A stretch of DNA of 64,000 nucleotides, from positions 1,610,941-1,674,940 of the forward strand of contig BROE01000015.1 of the NCBI GenBank assembly GCA_036571765.1, read 5' to 3'. Source of the DNA: Plecoglossus altivelis (lineage: Eukaryota > Chordata > Actinopteri > Osmeriformes > Plecoglossidae). A model generated the notes under the pieces. It saw only the letters and a program-made list of their open reading frames with translations, was not told the origin of the DNA and did no database searches. Positions 12,381 through 24,938 of this stretch are shown here, piece by piece (position 1 is the first letter of the stretch; every line of letters starts with the position of its first letter). Made by a program: the position numbers and the translations under genes.

Positions 12381-12957
12381 TTTAGACGGAATTTAAATTT
12401 CAGTCGTTTGTGATTTTTGTTGTTGTTGTTGTTGACTTCTGGGTTTAGCTGCATGAACACGTTCTCTTCTGATGTTTTCATCAATTGTCTTTAAAACTTC
12501 GAGCAGCTCTGTCTGCCTGGTACTTTCTTCAGCAATCCAGAGCCTTCACAAAGCTGCCTCTCATCTGCATTCGTGTAAAGATAACAGTATCAGCGCCATC
12601 TGGTGGTTACTACGAGATATTGCGTGGATCCAAGTTTATTGTTCTTTGATGGTAACAACACTGAAGGCCAGTTGACTTGCCTTGGTCACGCTAGTCCCTC
12701 TCACCACGACATGAGAGGATTACAGAAGACCGCTATAACCTTTTATCTCCTTCAGACTGGACCTGTCTCCTGCCACTCTGTGGCCTGATAAGCCTCACAC
12801 ACACTCACACGCTCACACACACACACACGCTCACACACACACACGCTCACACACACATACGGTCACACACACACACGCTCACACACACATACGCTCACAC
12901 ACGCTCGCACACGCTCACACACACACACACACACACGCTCACACACACACACACGCT

Positions 12958-12993
<36 letters not shown>

Positions 12994-13593
12994 CTCTCTC
13001 ACACACACACGCACACACGCATGCATTCAGGACACAGCCTATCCAAGTCTTCTCTGGACTGGGGTCTTTCAGAGGAAGTGATCGGGTGGTTATGTTTTTG
13101 TTTCTCCTTAAGTGAATGTTCATTGGCTCTTAGAGTCAGGACATTTCCTGTTTGAGTTCGCACCACTGAAACTGAAGAGACACAGAGACACAAACGACTA
13201 ATGGCTGTCGAGCATGTGGAGAACATGCACGTAAAGATGACAGATTTACCAGCTGAACACACAGACACACTGACAAACCGGGCGTCCCTTGCTGAACACA
13301 CCTCTACCTTTCAGACTCCACGCTAGAAGCCCATAGGCTGTTTGTGCTTCCTGGTTACTGCCTGCGTGGACAGGCTGGTCTGCTTCAGGCAGCCGGGTTA
13401 GTGAGTACAGAGCAGGGAGAAAAGGGCTGAGGTTGGGGGCAGGAACATGGAGTCTTGGTCAGAAAGTGCTGGGGAGCAGAATTCCATGGAGGGGGGTGGG
13501 GTTCATTTCAAACATACATAAACATCAAGTCAAAAGCAACACTTTCTTCATTCATGAGGGAGAGAGGCTTGCGTAGGCTGGCCGAAAGAGAGG

Positions 13594-13630
<37 letters not shown>

Positions 13631-14271
13631 AACGTCACTAAAGAGTGCTGAATGTCGGAGAGACGGCAAACAAGCGGTCGCATAGCAAGCAGCGAAGTGA
13701 ACTTGTCATGTTTGGAGAGGATGATGTCAGCGGTGACAGACTGTTGACTTCAAAGGGAAAATAGCACGTCCATCCTCGGGTCGGTTCAGTCACAAACTAC
13801 ACGTATGTATCGGCATGATCAGCACCAGGGAACCCAAACACAGTCCCTCATGGTCGGCCCAGCTCTGAGGTGTGGTTGGAGCAGGGCCTCTGTTTATCAG
13901 GCAGACCTGCATCCTGTCTCACGCGTATATACGGTGAGAGGGTCAGGAGACAGGCTTGGGGTGGGGTGGGGCGGGGGGACGGGGACGGGATGACAACAGG
14001 GGTCGACAACAGGGGTCGACAACCCCCCCCAACTCAGGAAGGACCCTCTGAGAACCTGGTGCACTCTGCTTTGTCATCTCCTTTCTTCCTCTCTCCTCCC
14101 TCCCACCTCTCTCCTCCCGGCGGTGCCCTATCAGTGCACGCCAGCCCCAGGATGCCAACGACAGCTCACGGCTCCAGTTGAGGTTTAATGGATGGAGGGA
14201 CCGATGGACCGGAATCTAAGGAGAGCAGCTGTGGTGACTGCTGGGGGATCGGGATGTGACACGGGGGGGCT

Positions 14272-14303
<32 letters not shown>

Positions 14304-14560
14304 GCCGGAGCTTCTGGTGGGTCTCTGGGTAGCGTCAAAGGGATGGAGATCACACGGATGTCGTTGGCATCTCCTGCTGTAAACCTGCCACCGAACGCTA
14401 TCTCTTCTCTGGGAGCAGGAGGAGCAGTGTTCATATCACAGCTCCCCTCAGACAGACTTCCTCCCAGATAAAGCTGAAGTCAGTCCCTTTGTGTTTCCTG
14501 TCTGTAAACATGTAAAAAAAAAAAAAAAGCGTCTTCAAATGTGTTTGCGCAGGCACGTCT
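12381..14560. repeat. Intergenic, simple-repeat rich
   Basis: No gene recognised. (CACA/CGCT)n lies at about 12796-13020, TG at 13597-13628, an uninterrupted run of 31 G at 14272-14302 and an A15 run near 14514-14528. Short ORFs in this stretch are low-complexity shadows. Confidence 0.7.
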
Positions 14561-16750
14561 GACTGAAAGACCGATGACTTGATGACCGCTAGAACAAGCC
14601 TGCTGCTTCTGACTATGGCCTATTGTTTTTCCGATCAGGGCCTAATAACTATGTACGTAGAAGATCGCCGCTGTAATGACAGGCTCTTGGGGAGTTTGTT
14701 CACACAGATGGAATGCTGATGAAACAGCAGCTGTAATGTGGCCGGCTTTCTGGCAGCTTGCGTCTGGTGTTCGGGCCAGCTCGGAAGATGAGTGAAGGGC
14801 TGTTTCATGTCCCTCTCTCTACCCTCGCAGGCCCACCGTTGAACTGGTCCTGGGGTTGTGTTTGGGGAGGGCGGAGAAGGTGGCATGAGAGCAGGGCCTG
14901 TGTAGCCTGGAGCTAGACGGCCCCAGGTTGCATAGAGGCAGTGTTCTGTAGCCGGCGCGCTTGAGTGTGCCGTTAGCCGTAAACAGGTTGCTGTGGACGA
15001 TGCTGTGTGTGTGTGTGTGTGCGCGCGCTCTGTGGGGTGGTGCTGCAGGGGGGGGGGGGAGGCAGGGCGGAGCAGCGTGCAGACGTGCTCTGAGAAAGCA
15101 GCTCTGTGTTTCTGCTCACAAGGTCTGATTCAGCCCCACTTCCATAAAGAAAAATCCCCAGTTTGACCATGTTGCTACCGGACTTTCTGACTTCATAACG
15201 CAAAAAAACGTTAGCTAGCTTAGCTATTACACCTACACATTATTTCCACATACAGACACTGAGGTGACTAGTTGTCTTAATACCAGGAAAAGGGAGAAAG
15301 TAGTTAAATGAATGAGTATGAATGAGTGGACATTCATGAAACAGAGGGCATTAGCACCAAAAGCCAGCAGTTGTGATTGTTAAGGTGTGGCTGCCTGGGT
15401 TGACTGCATGTTTGAGAGCCACAGTTGAACATGGCCGTTAAAGCCCTCCATCTCTGACACACAAAGACCCCCTTTACTTGCATACGAACACGCTTCTCTG
15501 TGTCTATGTGTGTATCAAGCCTTCAAGTTTACAGTCAAACAAAAGTTGACAGAACTCCCGTTCTTTGAACTTCTCTGTTCACGTTCCTTGGACATGTCCA
15601 TCTGCCCACCCTGACCCATTCATTCAAATCAAGTCATTGACGTCCGTTGCTAACTCCCTGCTCAGTGACCTTTCCCTCAAGACAATCACAGCTACCTTGA
15701 CCTTCCCACCAGAAATTCACTGACCGCACCAAAGGCAACACGCTAATTGCGCCTGGCAAATAAATATGACGAACGATCTTAGCTAAGCCATCCCATCCCC
15801 TTACAGATTGAGTTCCCATCGAACGGGACGAGGTCATTTTCCACCGCGACCTATCGGAAGGTCGACGTTCAGGATCCGAGAGGTCGGTCAGACTTCAATC
15901 GCAACCCGTGACCACAGGGCAAAGCGCCAGAGCCATCGCTATCAGGACTGAAGTCCCTTTGGGGCTTCGTGGGAAGCTGAGTCATCACAACAACGTGGAA
16001 AGTCACGGAGGAGCATCACAGAGGAGAGTGGAACCAGGAAGGAGCCCATTGGTCAGAGTATCCAGCAGGAATTACGCAAACACCTGCAGGTACTGGACTT
16101 GCAGACGCTGTGCCTCAGCTGGGAATCAGTCTGGATCTACCGCAGAGTGTTCGATTCTTTTCCTTATGAGCAACACATTGCAATTACCATAGTGGTCGGA
16201 AGGCATTTGAGACGGCCTGTCTTCTGCGACCGCTTCTGTGATTTAAGGCTGTAATCACTATACAACCTGCGATACCAATGGAGATGGCTTGTAAACGTGT
16301 ATAAATAAACATACTTCAAAATGCTGTCCATCCCAGCCCTGCCTCTAAAATTTACTGTACAGTCATTAACCAACGATTATCGTGAGATCTCTGTGGCTTG
16401 GTTTATTGACCGTTTGTTTTGCATTCTGGCGTTTCTCAATATTCTACGAGCCACTTTGCCTGCTCTGTCCCCTCTCCATAGAGGCAAGAAGATGTACTGC
16501 TTCCATCATAGACGCCACTGCAACAGTACAGTACCTTCACCTTGCTCCCGTGACTTGGGGTTCTGTAGACGATCGCTTTCATAAAGGAAGAACATCATGT
16601 GGCAGCTGAGATGTTGTTTCTAGTCTTGTAAACATCTGGGAGGGAACAGGGGCTTTTAGGTTGCGTCTTGGTCATTCTTGTCTCTTCAAACGTTGAGTCG
16701 CCTTCATAGAGGGAAGGGAAGCGTCAATGTCCGTGAGACTGGAGCAAAAG
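14561..16750. other. Intergenic unique sequence
   Basis: Mostly non-repetitive sequence apart from a short TG tract near 15005-15022. No ORF resembles a known protein, and no RNA gene or splice-linked exons are visible. Confidence 0.5.
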
Positions 16751-16926
16751 CTGAGAGGGAGAGAGACACAGAGACACAGAGAGAGACACAGAGAGAGAGA
16801 CAGAGAGAGAGGGAGAGAGAGAGAGAGAGAGACAGAGAGACAGAAAAAGAGACGGAGAGACGGAGAGAGAGAGAGAGAGAGAGACAGAGAGAGAGACAGA
16901 GAGAGAGGGAGAGAGACAGAGAGACG

Positions 16927-16960
<34 letters not shown>

Positions 16961-17010
16961 GAGAGACAGAGAAAGAGACGGAGAGATGGAGATAGAGAGA
17001 GAGAAAGAGA
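16751..17010. repeat. (GA)n / GAGACA-rich microsatellite
   Basis: About 260 bp of gagagaga with gagacaga and gacggaga variants. The Arg-Glu or Ser-Leu ORFs on its two strands are not genes. Confidence 0.85.
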
Positions 17011-18780
17011 TGAAATCTCTGAGCTAGTTTGAATGTGTTTGTGTCAAGACTGCGCAAATCTCTGGTGACGGCGTTGCGAAACATTCCGTGCAGAGTGTGG
17101 TTAGACCAAGCAGACAAATCACTGTATGCCAATCAACACCCACAGAACTGTTCCTCATTAGGGCCCAACATCACCAACGTCAACACGACCATGTGGAGGC
17201 TTTTGTCTAGAAGACTCTGCAAAAGCTTAACCTCTGTCAGGTCAAAGAGAAGCATCCTCCCCCTGCTTCGTCTCCCAGGTCATCAGTGACTCCAGGATGA
17301 GCGGAACAAGGCCTACACAGAGAAGTTACACATCTCTTCCATCCTCTTGAGAATCGGAGACAATTCTCCCTGCCAAATATGTTGAACTAAGATCCGGTCA
17401 AACTGGACTTTGTGAGACTTGCAGTAGGTTGGTCTTAATCACTTCTAAGCATAGATCTCTGGACCCACCGCTGCTCTAAACAGAATCTCATCTTATGGAG
17501 AAATGAGTGTTTCGGGGGGAAAAAACACTTACAATCAGTTCATGTCTTGTGTCTGTTGGGTAGAATTTTACAAACGGTTATGTTTTCTAACTGACAAGAC
17601 GTAATGCATCAAAGCAGGTTCAAGTCTAAGAGCTAATGTTTGTGGTTCAGTCGTGAGGTGATCGTGGCCAAACAAGTAAACCCCAACTTCTCGTCCTCTG
17701 CTTCAGTCTTGCTGAGTTGATTGACTGTGACCAGAGGCTGACTGGGTGTGTTGGTTTATGCAGTTTAGTTGCTATCATTAGGAGGGGAAGGGGGGGGAAT
17801 GGCGGAAGGGTGGGCAGCGGGTGATCATGAGGCTGGGTGGGGCCCAGCAGTGAAATATCAAGTCAAACTTGTCACCATGTGGAACTGATGGGTTATAATT
17901 TATGGAGAAGTTTTGGTTCCGATTATATCTGATGTGCTTTGAAAGTATGAAATGTAGGAAGTGTGGGAAATGAACACGTTCATTTTCTGGGGACAGAATC
18001 AATTTGTTATTCCAAGAATCAATTTGTTATCCCAAGAATCAATTTGTTATCCCAAGTTTGTTTGTCCATTGTATTTGCAAACTTTACCTGGGTTTCCAAA
18101 ACTGCGTGTCTTAAAGCGTCCCATGAATGTTTGTGCATTTGAAATGTAAAACTCTGCTCTTATGAGATCATCGATGTCTTAAAACTGACCCGTGGAGAAC
18201 GAACACAGATGGACGACCAAAAACGACTCTGAGCCTGAGACGAATCGCCTAATCACAAAAAACGACTTGTTTGACCTGTAATAAGAAGAAACATAGAGAC
18301 CTTTTTTTTCTCTGTCCACTTAACTCGCCCGTGACGTGGTTCCTTTGACTGCGCTCGTGCGCTTGTTGACTCATTCCAAACCTTCGCTGCTGTCTGAAGC
18401 ATCTCGAGAGACATCGAACAGGACTCTCAAGGTATTTTCATTGTCAGTTATTTTATTATTTATGTTATGTTTTAGCACTATTATAGCATTTGTACAGTTG
18501 GGTGAATATTTAACTGTGGAACAGCGCGTGCCATGTTACTTTACCAAAGTGCAGTTGTTTTTTTTCGACACATGAGATTATCAAAAGTAGAAAACCGATC
18601 GCTTTAAAACGCACTTTTAACAACGTTTTTTAAGTATTCGTGCAAGTATTTGTCTACGTGTATGTGTCCCTTATTAACGTATCGTTTCTGCGTTGCAATG
18701 GCAATGTTTATGTATATCCCATGAATTATCTTAGTTTATATTAGACTTGATGTGATTACTCTCTAATCTAGAAATTATAG
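17011..18780. repeat. Intergenic with 20-bp triplication
   Basis: Unique sequence without a gene. It contains three tandem copies of a 20-bp unit (aatcaatttgttatyccaag) at 17997-18056. The first copy differs from the others by one base. Confidence 0.6.
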
Positions 18781-18985
18781 TTCTAAATGAATTGTGTCAG
18801 TCTAGGAGAACAGTGGAATGGGAGGAGATGAGCACACTCACCCTCCTGAATTATGGCTAAATGGCAATAGAGTGTAAACAAAGTGGTTTCTTAATTTGAT
18901 TCCATTCTATAATTAATGAAACATGCACAGTTTATCATGCTTGTGGTTGGCCATTAATTTAACCAAGGAGACGAGTGCATTAGAC
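18781..18985. promoter_or_regulatory. AT-rich putative regulatory element between edil3 and hapln1
   Basis: A non-repetitive AT-rich stretch contains forkhead-like GTAAACAAA near 18876 and several homeodomain-type TAAT cores, including ATAATTAATGAAAC near 18910 and CCATTAATTTAACC near 18951. It has the look of a developmental enhancer, but this is composition and motif inference only. Confidence 0.25.
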
Positions 18986-19225
18986 ATTAGACTTGTAGGA
19001 AACTACGTCTATAGATGTGTTCAGCCAAAGATTTAGACGCGCTCTCTCTGCACTCGACAGACTAAACGGCTCCACTCTGCCCAGAGTCTGTGGCCCCCAG
19101 TGTTACACGCTGCCCCCCAAACCACACTCACACACACACGCTTGTGGCCCCCCTTTGGCCCCTGCCGGCCCCCGAGAGAGAGGATGTCTGTGGACTACGC
19201 TGTCAGGTTTTTTTCTCACAGAGAT

Positions 19226-19556
19226 GGATGTCAGGACTCATTCACACAAACACACACACAAACACTCACATAAACACAAACAAACACTCACACAAACACT
19301 CACACAAAACTCACACACAAACACTCACACAAAACTCACACACAAACACTCACACAAAACTCACACACAAACACTCACACAAACATACGCACGCACAAAC
19401 TCAAACACTCACACAAACATACGCACGCACACACACTCACACAAACACTCACTCACACAAACATACACACAAACACTCACACAAGCACACACAAACATAC
19501 ACACAAACACACACAAACACACACAAACATACACACAAACACTCACACAGTCACAC
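19226..19556. repeat. (CACACAAA)n-type microsatellite
   Basis: About 330 bp of CA-rich sequence with aaacactcacac and aaacatacacac units. Thr/His-rich frames are artefacts. Confidence 0.85.
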
Positions 19557-20172
19557 TCAGCCTTTTAATGAAGTGAAATGTAATGGTGTGAAGCGCAGGG
19601 GAAATGGATGGTTAAACAAATATTGACGTCTGTGTGCTTTTGTGTGTGTATGTGTGTGTGTGTGTTTGCACCAGTGTGTGGACTTGTAATAGTTGTAAAT
19701 AACAGTCACTATCTTATGAATGCTGGATTCAGTGTTGTCTTGCAATTGAATATGTTTACCTGAGTAAAAAGAAGTGTGTGTCTTCATGTGTTTATGTGTG
19801 TGTGTGTGTGTGGGTTTGTGTGTGGTAACAGCCGGTACATTTCCGTTACCGGGAACAGAGGACAACGACAAAGAAATAATGATTTTGCCTGTTAAATATC
19901 TGTACATGCGTACATACTCCACAACTAGGAGCTACTATAGCTAAATTACCAATCCTTAATCAGCACAGTTTGTTCTCTAGTGTCCAGCCTCAAACATGAT
20001 GCAAGCTAATCACCATCTGACATGAGCCTGTAGACTGTGGATACTGGAAGCATAAACACTGCCCTCTGCTGGAAGCAATCCACACTGCACGCTAGGTCAA
20101 ATGACAAGCTGCGATATACACCTCCAGCCTCAAGCTCCCTCTGTGTTTTATACAACAAGGACATGGATGATG

Positions 20173-20205
<33 letters not shown>

Positions 20206-22158
20206 GGCTTTACTTAGAAGGTGTCCCTCTGGGATGTAGAAACCAGGACCTTGTCAGCCCCAACGTTGACGTGATGGAAGGGGAGTGTTAAAGAGGTGGT
20301 ATGCCGAATATTCTCTCCCCCACTCCTCTAGGGGGCACACTCAGGAGGAGGGGTGGGGTGAGGATTAGGGGTGAGGATTAAGGGTGAGGGTTGGGGTGAG
20401 GGTTAAAAGGTCGGGCCTGCGTTGAGTAATTGTCCCATTTCCAGGGGTCTCGTGTTTCCTAGGCAGGCTGCAGGGAGTCAGACCCCCCCCCCTGCAGACG
20501 CCCCGGGGCCTGGAGGGCCTGGAGCAGGGCTCCACTTCTGATCAGGCACTCTCACAGGGCAGCCCTGTCAGCAGGGGTCACAGCCCTCTTTCAGGAACAG
20601 GCTACAATTGATTTGAACAGAGAGCGAGCGGTTCCGAGTTCCCCGTCCGAAGCCTAACTCATTTCCTGCTCGGGCCGTGTGGGGCCCGTCACCGCTAACG
20701 GCAGGCCTGGGACGGGCGCCCAAGTGCAGGGCTGTGATTGGGTTAGGAGCCTCTTGAGGTTGAGAAGCCTCATTTCCCCCCTCATCACGCTGCAGCGTCA
20801 CCAGCCACCCAGGCTGCCGCTCACAGAGCCAGTGTGTTCTGGGGCTGAGAGTGCTCTTTGTACCGACGGAGGTGGGGTGAGGGCAACGTCAGCAAACCTA
20901 CAGTGGGACTGGGAATGTGTGTGTGTGTGTGTGGTAGGGTGTGTGAGGGGGTGTGTGAGGGTGTGTGTGTGTGTGTATTGGTTGGGGATGAAGGTGGACA
21001 GGTTTGAACCCACCGCTGAGGAAAATATAGTCACTCGGGTAAAGAAAAACTGTGTTGGTCTCACTGGTTTATTTGTGAACATGAAACTCTCCGTCTCTCC
21101 ATTCAAACAAATACCACACCCAGCACTATGAATAACCCCCCACCACCCCACTCCGAGCTTAACAGAACATGCGTTTCCCCTGGTTACAGAAATACACACA
21201 CACTTGCAAGTGACAGTGTGTGTTTGTACTGTAGGTGTAGATGTGTGTGTGTTGATGGTTCACCTTAGACTGGGGCACTGTGGGAGACAGGAAGAGGAGG
21301 AGGCAGTGTTTGAACTCTCTTTTTAGACGCCTTTTTCTGTCCAGAAATGATCCTCAAATCGTTAAACACAGGGTCTTGTATTTGCCTAGAAAGTCACCAT
21401 TTGCTGCGAACAGGAAACAAACGTTAACCTTATCGGAGCACGCTAGGTGACCGATACCAACCACTTTTGAAATCGGAACAGCGCGAAGGTTTCCCGTAAC
21501 CAGCAGAAATCGTTATCCCGTCAACACACTGTTCATCACAGCGAGCGCAGGGGGGGAGGAGTGGGGGTAGGGGGTGGGGTGGTGGTGGTGGTGGTGTTGC
21601 CTCTCTGGCCAGTGTTTGTGTAATGAGCCACGATGGTTGGAGGCCAGTGGGTGGACGTCTGTCGTCTGTGCGTGTTGGACAGAGCCTGAGGTCTTATCTG
21701 GAGAGCTGGAGAGACTGGCCCTGTCTGTCAGGTGATCCTTGACACAGTCCAGAGCCCCCCTCCCCCCACACCACCTCCCAACCCCTCTCTACAGTCGACT
21801 GACCCAGGGAGAAGCTATGCTTGGGGTGGTTATATCCGAAAAATCGCATTTTGGTACCACAACACCTGTTTATTACCAGGCTGCAATACTATGTGCTGTG
21901 AACTTTTGCACCCCAGTAGGATGAGTGCTGCTCTCTGCCTATCATAACTAATAAGGGCTCACCGGTGATGTTTTACGATCGCTTTCGGTCCGGGTATCTC
22001 TTACTTAGAGGGAGCCTGTGTGCAAGAGCATGGCTGGATAGAGAGAGAAACGGCTGACATCACATCTCTCCATCGCTGTTCATACGGTCACACATCTAAT
22101 AGAATCCATACGTTTACCTCACTGTCTCCCTGCCTCTAGAAACTCTACTGGCACGCGC

Positions 22159-22211
<53 letters not shown>

Positions 22212-23400
22212 CAACACACAAAACCTTACCCGCAAGGGTGGGATAGGCTGTACTGTAAATTGTGCAAACATTGTAACATAGTTTGTGTCGGTGACCTGAC
22301 ATGGAAACGCTGTTTGGAAAGAAGTGATTTGTTTTGACAGTCGATCCGTGGGGAGAGACCTGTGCCATGTTCTTGATTACAAGAGTAACTCTAGATGAGT
22401 GTAACTCAGTAATGTGAGAGCCTCCAAAGCATGGTACACCTCTTTTTATTTGATGACACTACGCCAGCTATTTTATAGTTCTCCGCATGAGGTTTTGCAA
22501 GATATTCACCGCTGTCAGTTTATGTGCGGGTGCGTGTGTGAGAGAGACAGGGAGAGAAAGTGTGTGTGACAGAGAGATGGTCTCCTCTCCTCTGCTAATA
22601 ACTGGGACTCCCACGTTTCACCCCCCTCTAACATGATTTGTAAGGGCCAACCGACCAATGACCCCTCCAGCCAGCATGGCTGTAAATGACTGTTGCAGCA
22701 TGTCAACCATGTTCCTAGAAAAGTCTCTAACATATAAATCTACATGGACACACGTACACACACGTGAAGACACGGTGTGTTGGTTAGCTATGGTGGGGTT
22801 AGAGGTATCAGGCAGACAGGGGGAGGTCATGTGAAACATTCAGCATGACCTGGAAACTACCAGGAGGGCTGGAACATTGTGTTTTAGGTAGCAGATATAG
22901 CTTCATTCCCTCCTTCCTTCTTTCCCTCCTTCCTTCCTTCTTCCTCCCATCCATCCTTCCCTCCCTCCTTGCCTCCTTCCTTCCTTCGTATTATCTTCCT
23001 TCCTTCCGTTCGTTCATTCATTGGTGTATTGAGGATGCCCATGGCACAAGGTCAGTGGTTTGATCCTTGACTCCTGGTCCTGTGTGAGTTGTGTGACTTC
23101 CCTTTACCTGCCTTGACTGGCTGACTGTCTGACTACGCCCACTGACTGACTGACTGACTGACTGTAAATGAGCTGACGTTGCCTGTGCTCATTCTCATTC
23201 TGGACAACAAGGGGAAAAACTGTGTGTTTCTACATCACTCCAGGTTGGCTGTGATGGGTTGCCAGTGCTGGAACCAGAGCCACCCTCTTCCTGTGTAATG
23301 TTTTGAGAGATGACAAATGAAACCAGCCTGCTGCAGATTAGGCCTTGGCTCTGGCAACCTTTGGGCCAAAGGGGGATGGAACTGGGCCAGAACATGTTCT
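19557..23400. repeat. Intergenic with scattered microsatellites
   Basis: No gene recognised. Tracts include TG near 20175-20204 and 20919-20977, CA at 22153-22213, a CCTT-rich block at about 22905-23010 and GACT repeats near 23140-23163. Confidence 0.6.
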
Positions 23401-24359
23401 CAGGAGAAGAGGTGAAGAGGGAGGGAGAGATAGATAGAGAGAAAGAGGGGAGAGAGAGAGAAAGAGAGGGAAGGAAGAGAGAGATAGAAAGAAAGAAAGA
23501 AAGAGGAGAGAGAGGGAAGGGAGAGATAGTAAGAGGGGGGGAGAGAGAAAGGGAAGGGAGAGAGATAGAGAGAAAGAGGGGAGAGAGGAAAAGGAGAGAG
23601 ATAGAAAGAGAGGAGAGAGAGAGAGGGAAGGGAGAGAGAGATAGTGAGAAAGAGGGGAGAGAGACGTCTTGTACCTTTGGCCCTTTTTTCCATCACACCT
23701 TGGAATGGTTGTGCAATTACATGATCCCCCAGTAGTGTGTGTGTGTTACACGATACACAGCATATGGCCTTAGTAAACTGACGAGAGCATTGCGAAAGAG
23801 CAGTGTTTAGGATAGAATTTGAGAGGGTATTTTACATCAACTATTCGACGTAAACAAGGTTCTGTCCGAGGGTTTTAGAGTGTTTGTGTCACCCTCCTTA
23901 CATATACTGAGCTGCCATGGTGTTTACTATCTTGTGAGAAGGTCACCGTAAACTGGTCTCTAATGGGGGCCATTACTCTGAGCTATCGTCTGAAGTTGAG
24001 CATTTAGCAGCCCAATATAAACCCTTCCCCTCTGCGGTAGGCATGGAAATGTGAGATGGGCTTAAGTGCTTTTCATTGCTTAATTGTGGATTTTCGAAAT
24101 GCCAGATTGCGCGTGGGCGCGCGTGCGCGTGTGCATATAAGGTCTTTGTGTCCACAATCGCAGGCTCCCCAATCAAAGCCAGCCATGCACTTGATCTGAG
24201 GGTTTGAACTGGAACCAAGTTGGACGACGGCAGTGAAATCGTTTGTGTACTTTATAATTCCTTGTGACGTGGGACAGGGCATCTGGGTGAATTCATGTAC
24301 TAGGTCCACTTTTCCCAGAACCCAGTCTCTCTCTCTTTCTCTCCCTCTCCCACTCCCTC

Positions 24360-24405
<46 letters not shown>

Positions 24406-24500
24406 GCTCTGAGCACCTGGACCCTGTTCTCCTCCTCTCCTCCAGCCCTCCACATCCTCTTCGTCCTTCCTCTCCTCTTCACACCCTTATCCTCCCCTCT
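23401..24500. repeat. Purine-rich GAGA block and CT block, intergenic
   Basis: 23409-23665 is GA-rich with gaaagaggggagagag units. 24325-24400 is CT-rich. Between them is unique sequence with no coding signal. Confidence 0.65.
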
Positions 24501-24857
24501 CCTCTCCTTTGCTCTATTCTCACGCACCCATACTGTCCATGCTGTTTCATTGGCTTCTCTCCAGTGAAGTCAACCTTTTAGGGGTGTGTATGTATGTCTG
24601 TGTGTGTGTGTGTGTGCGTGTGTGTGTTTACACTGGCTTGGCTGATTGGCTGGCGTTCCCAGCTCCAATCAGCAGCTTGGCTCGGTGGCAGTGTAACTTA
24701 GACCGTCTTGCATAGTGAGGTGGAACCAGGCGGAATCAGGAAGGAACAATGAGGAACGACGAAAAGACAGAAAAAGACTGAACTAATCAAACACGCACAA
24801 CTACTCAAATAGACACAAACACCCAAACACCTCCCACCAACCCAACCCCTCCACACA

Positions 24858-24938
<81 letters not shown>

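Noticed and set aside
16678..17132. Arg-Glu-rich and Ser-Leu-rich ORFs
   Set aside because: Translations of a GAGA microsatellite.
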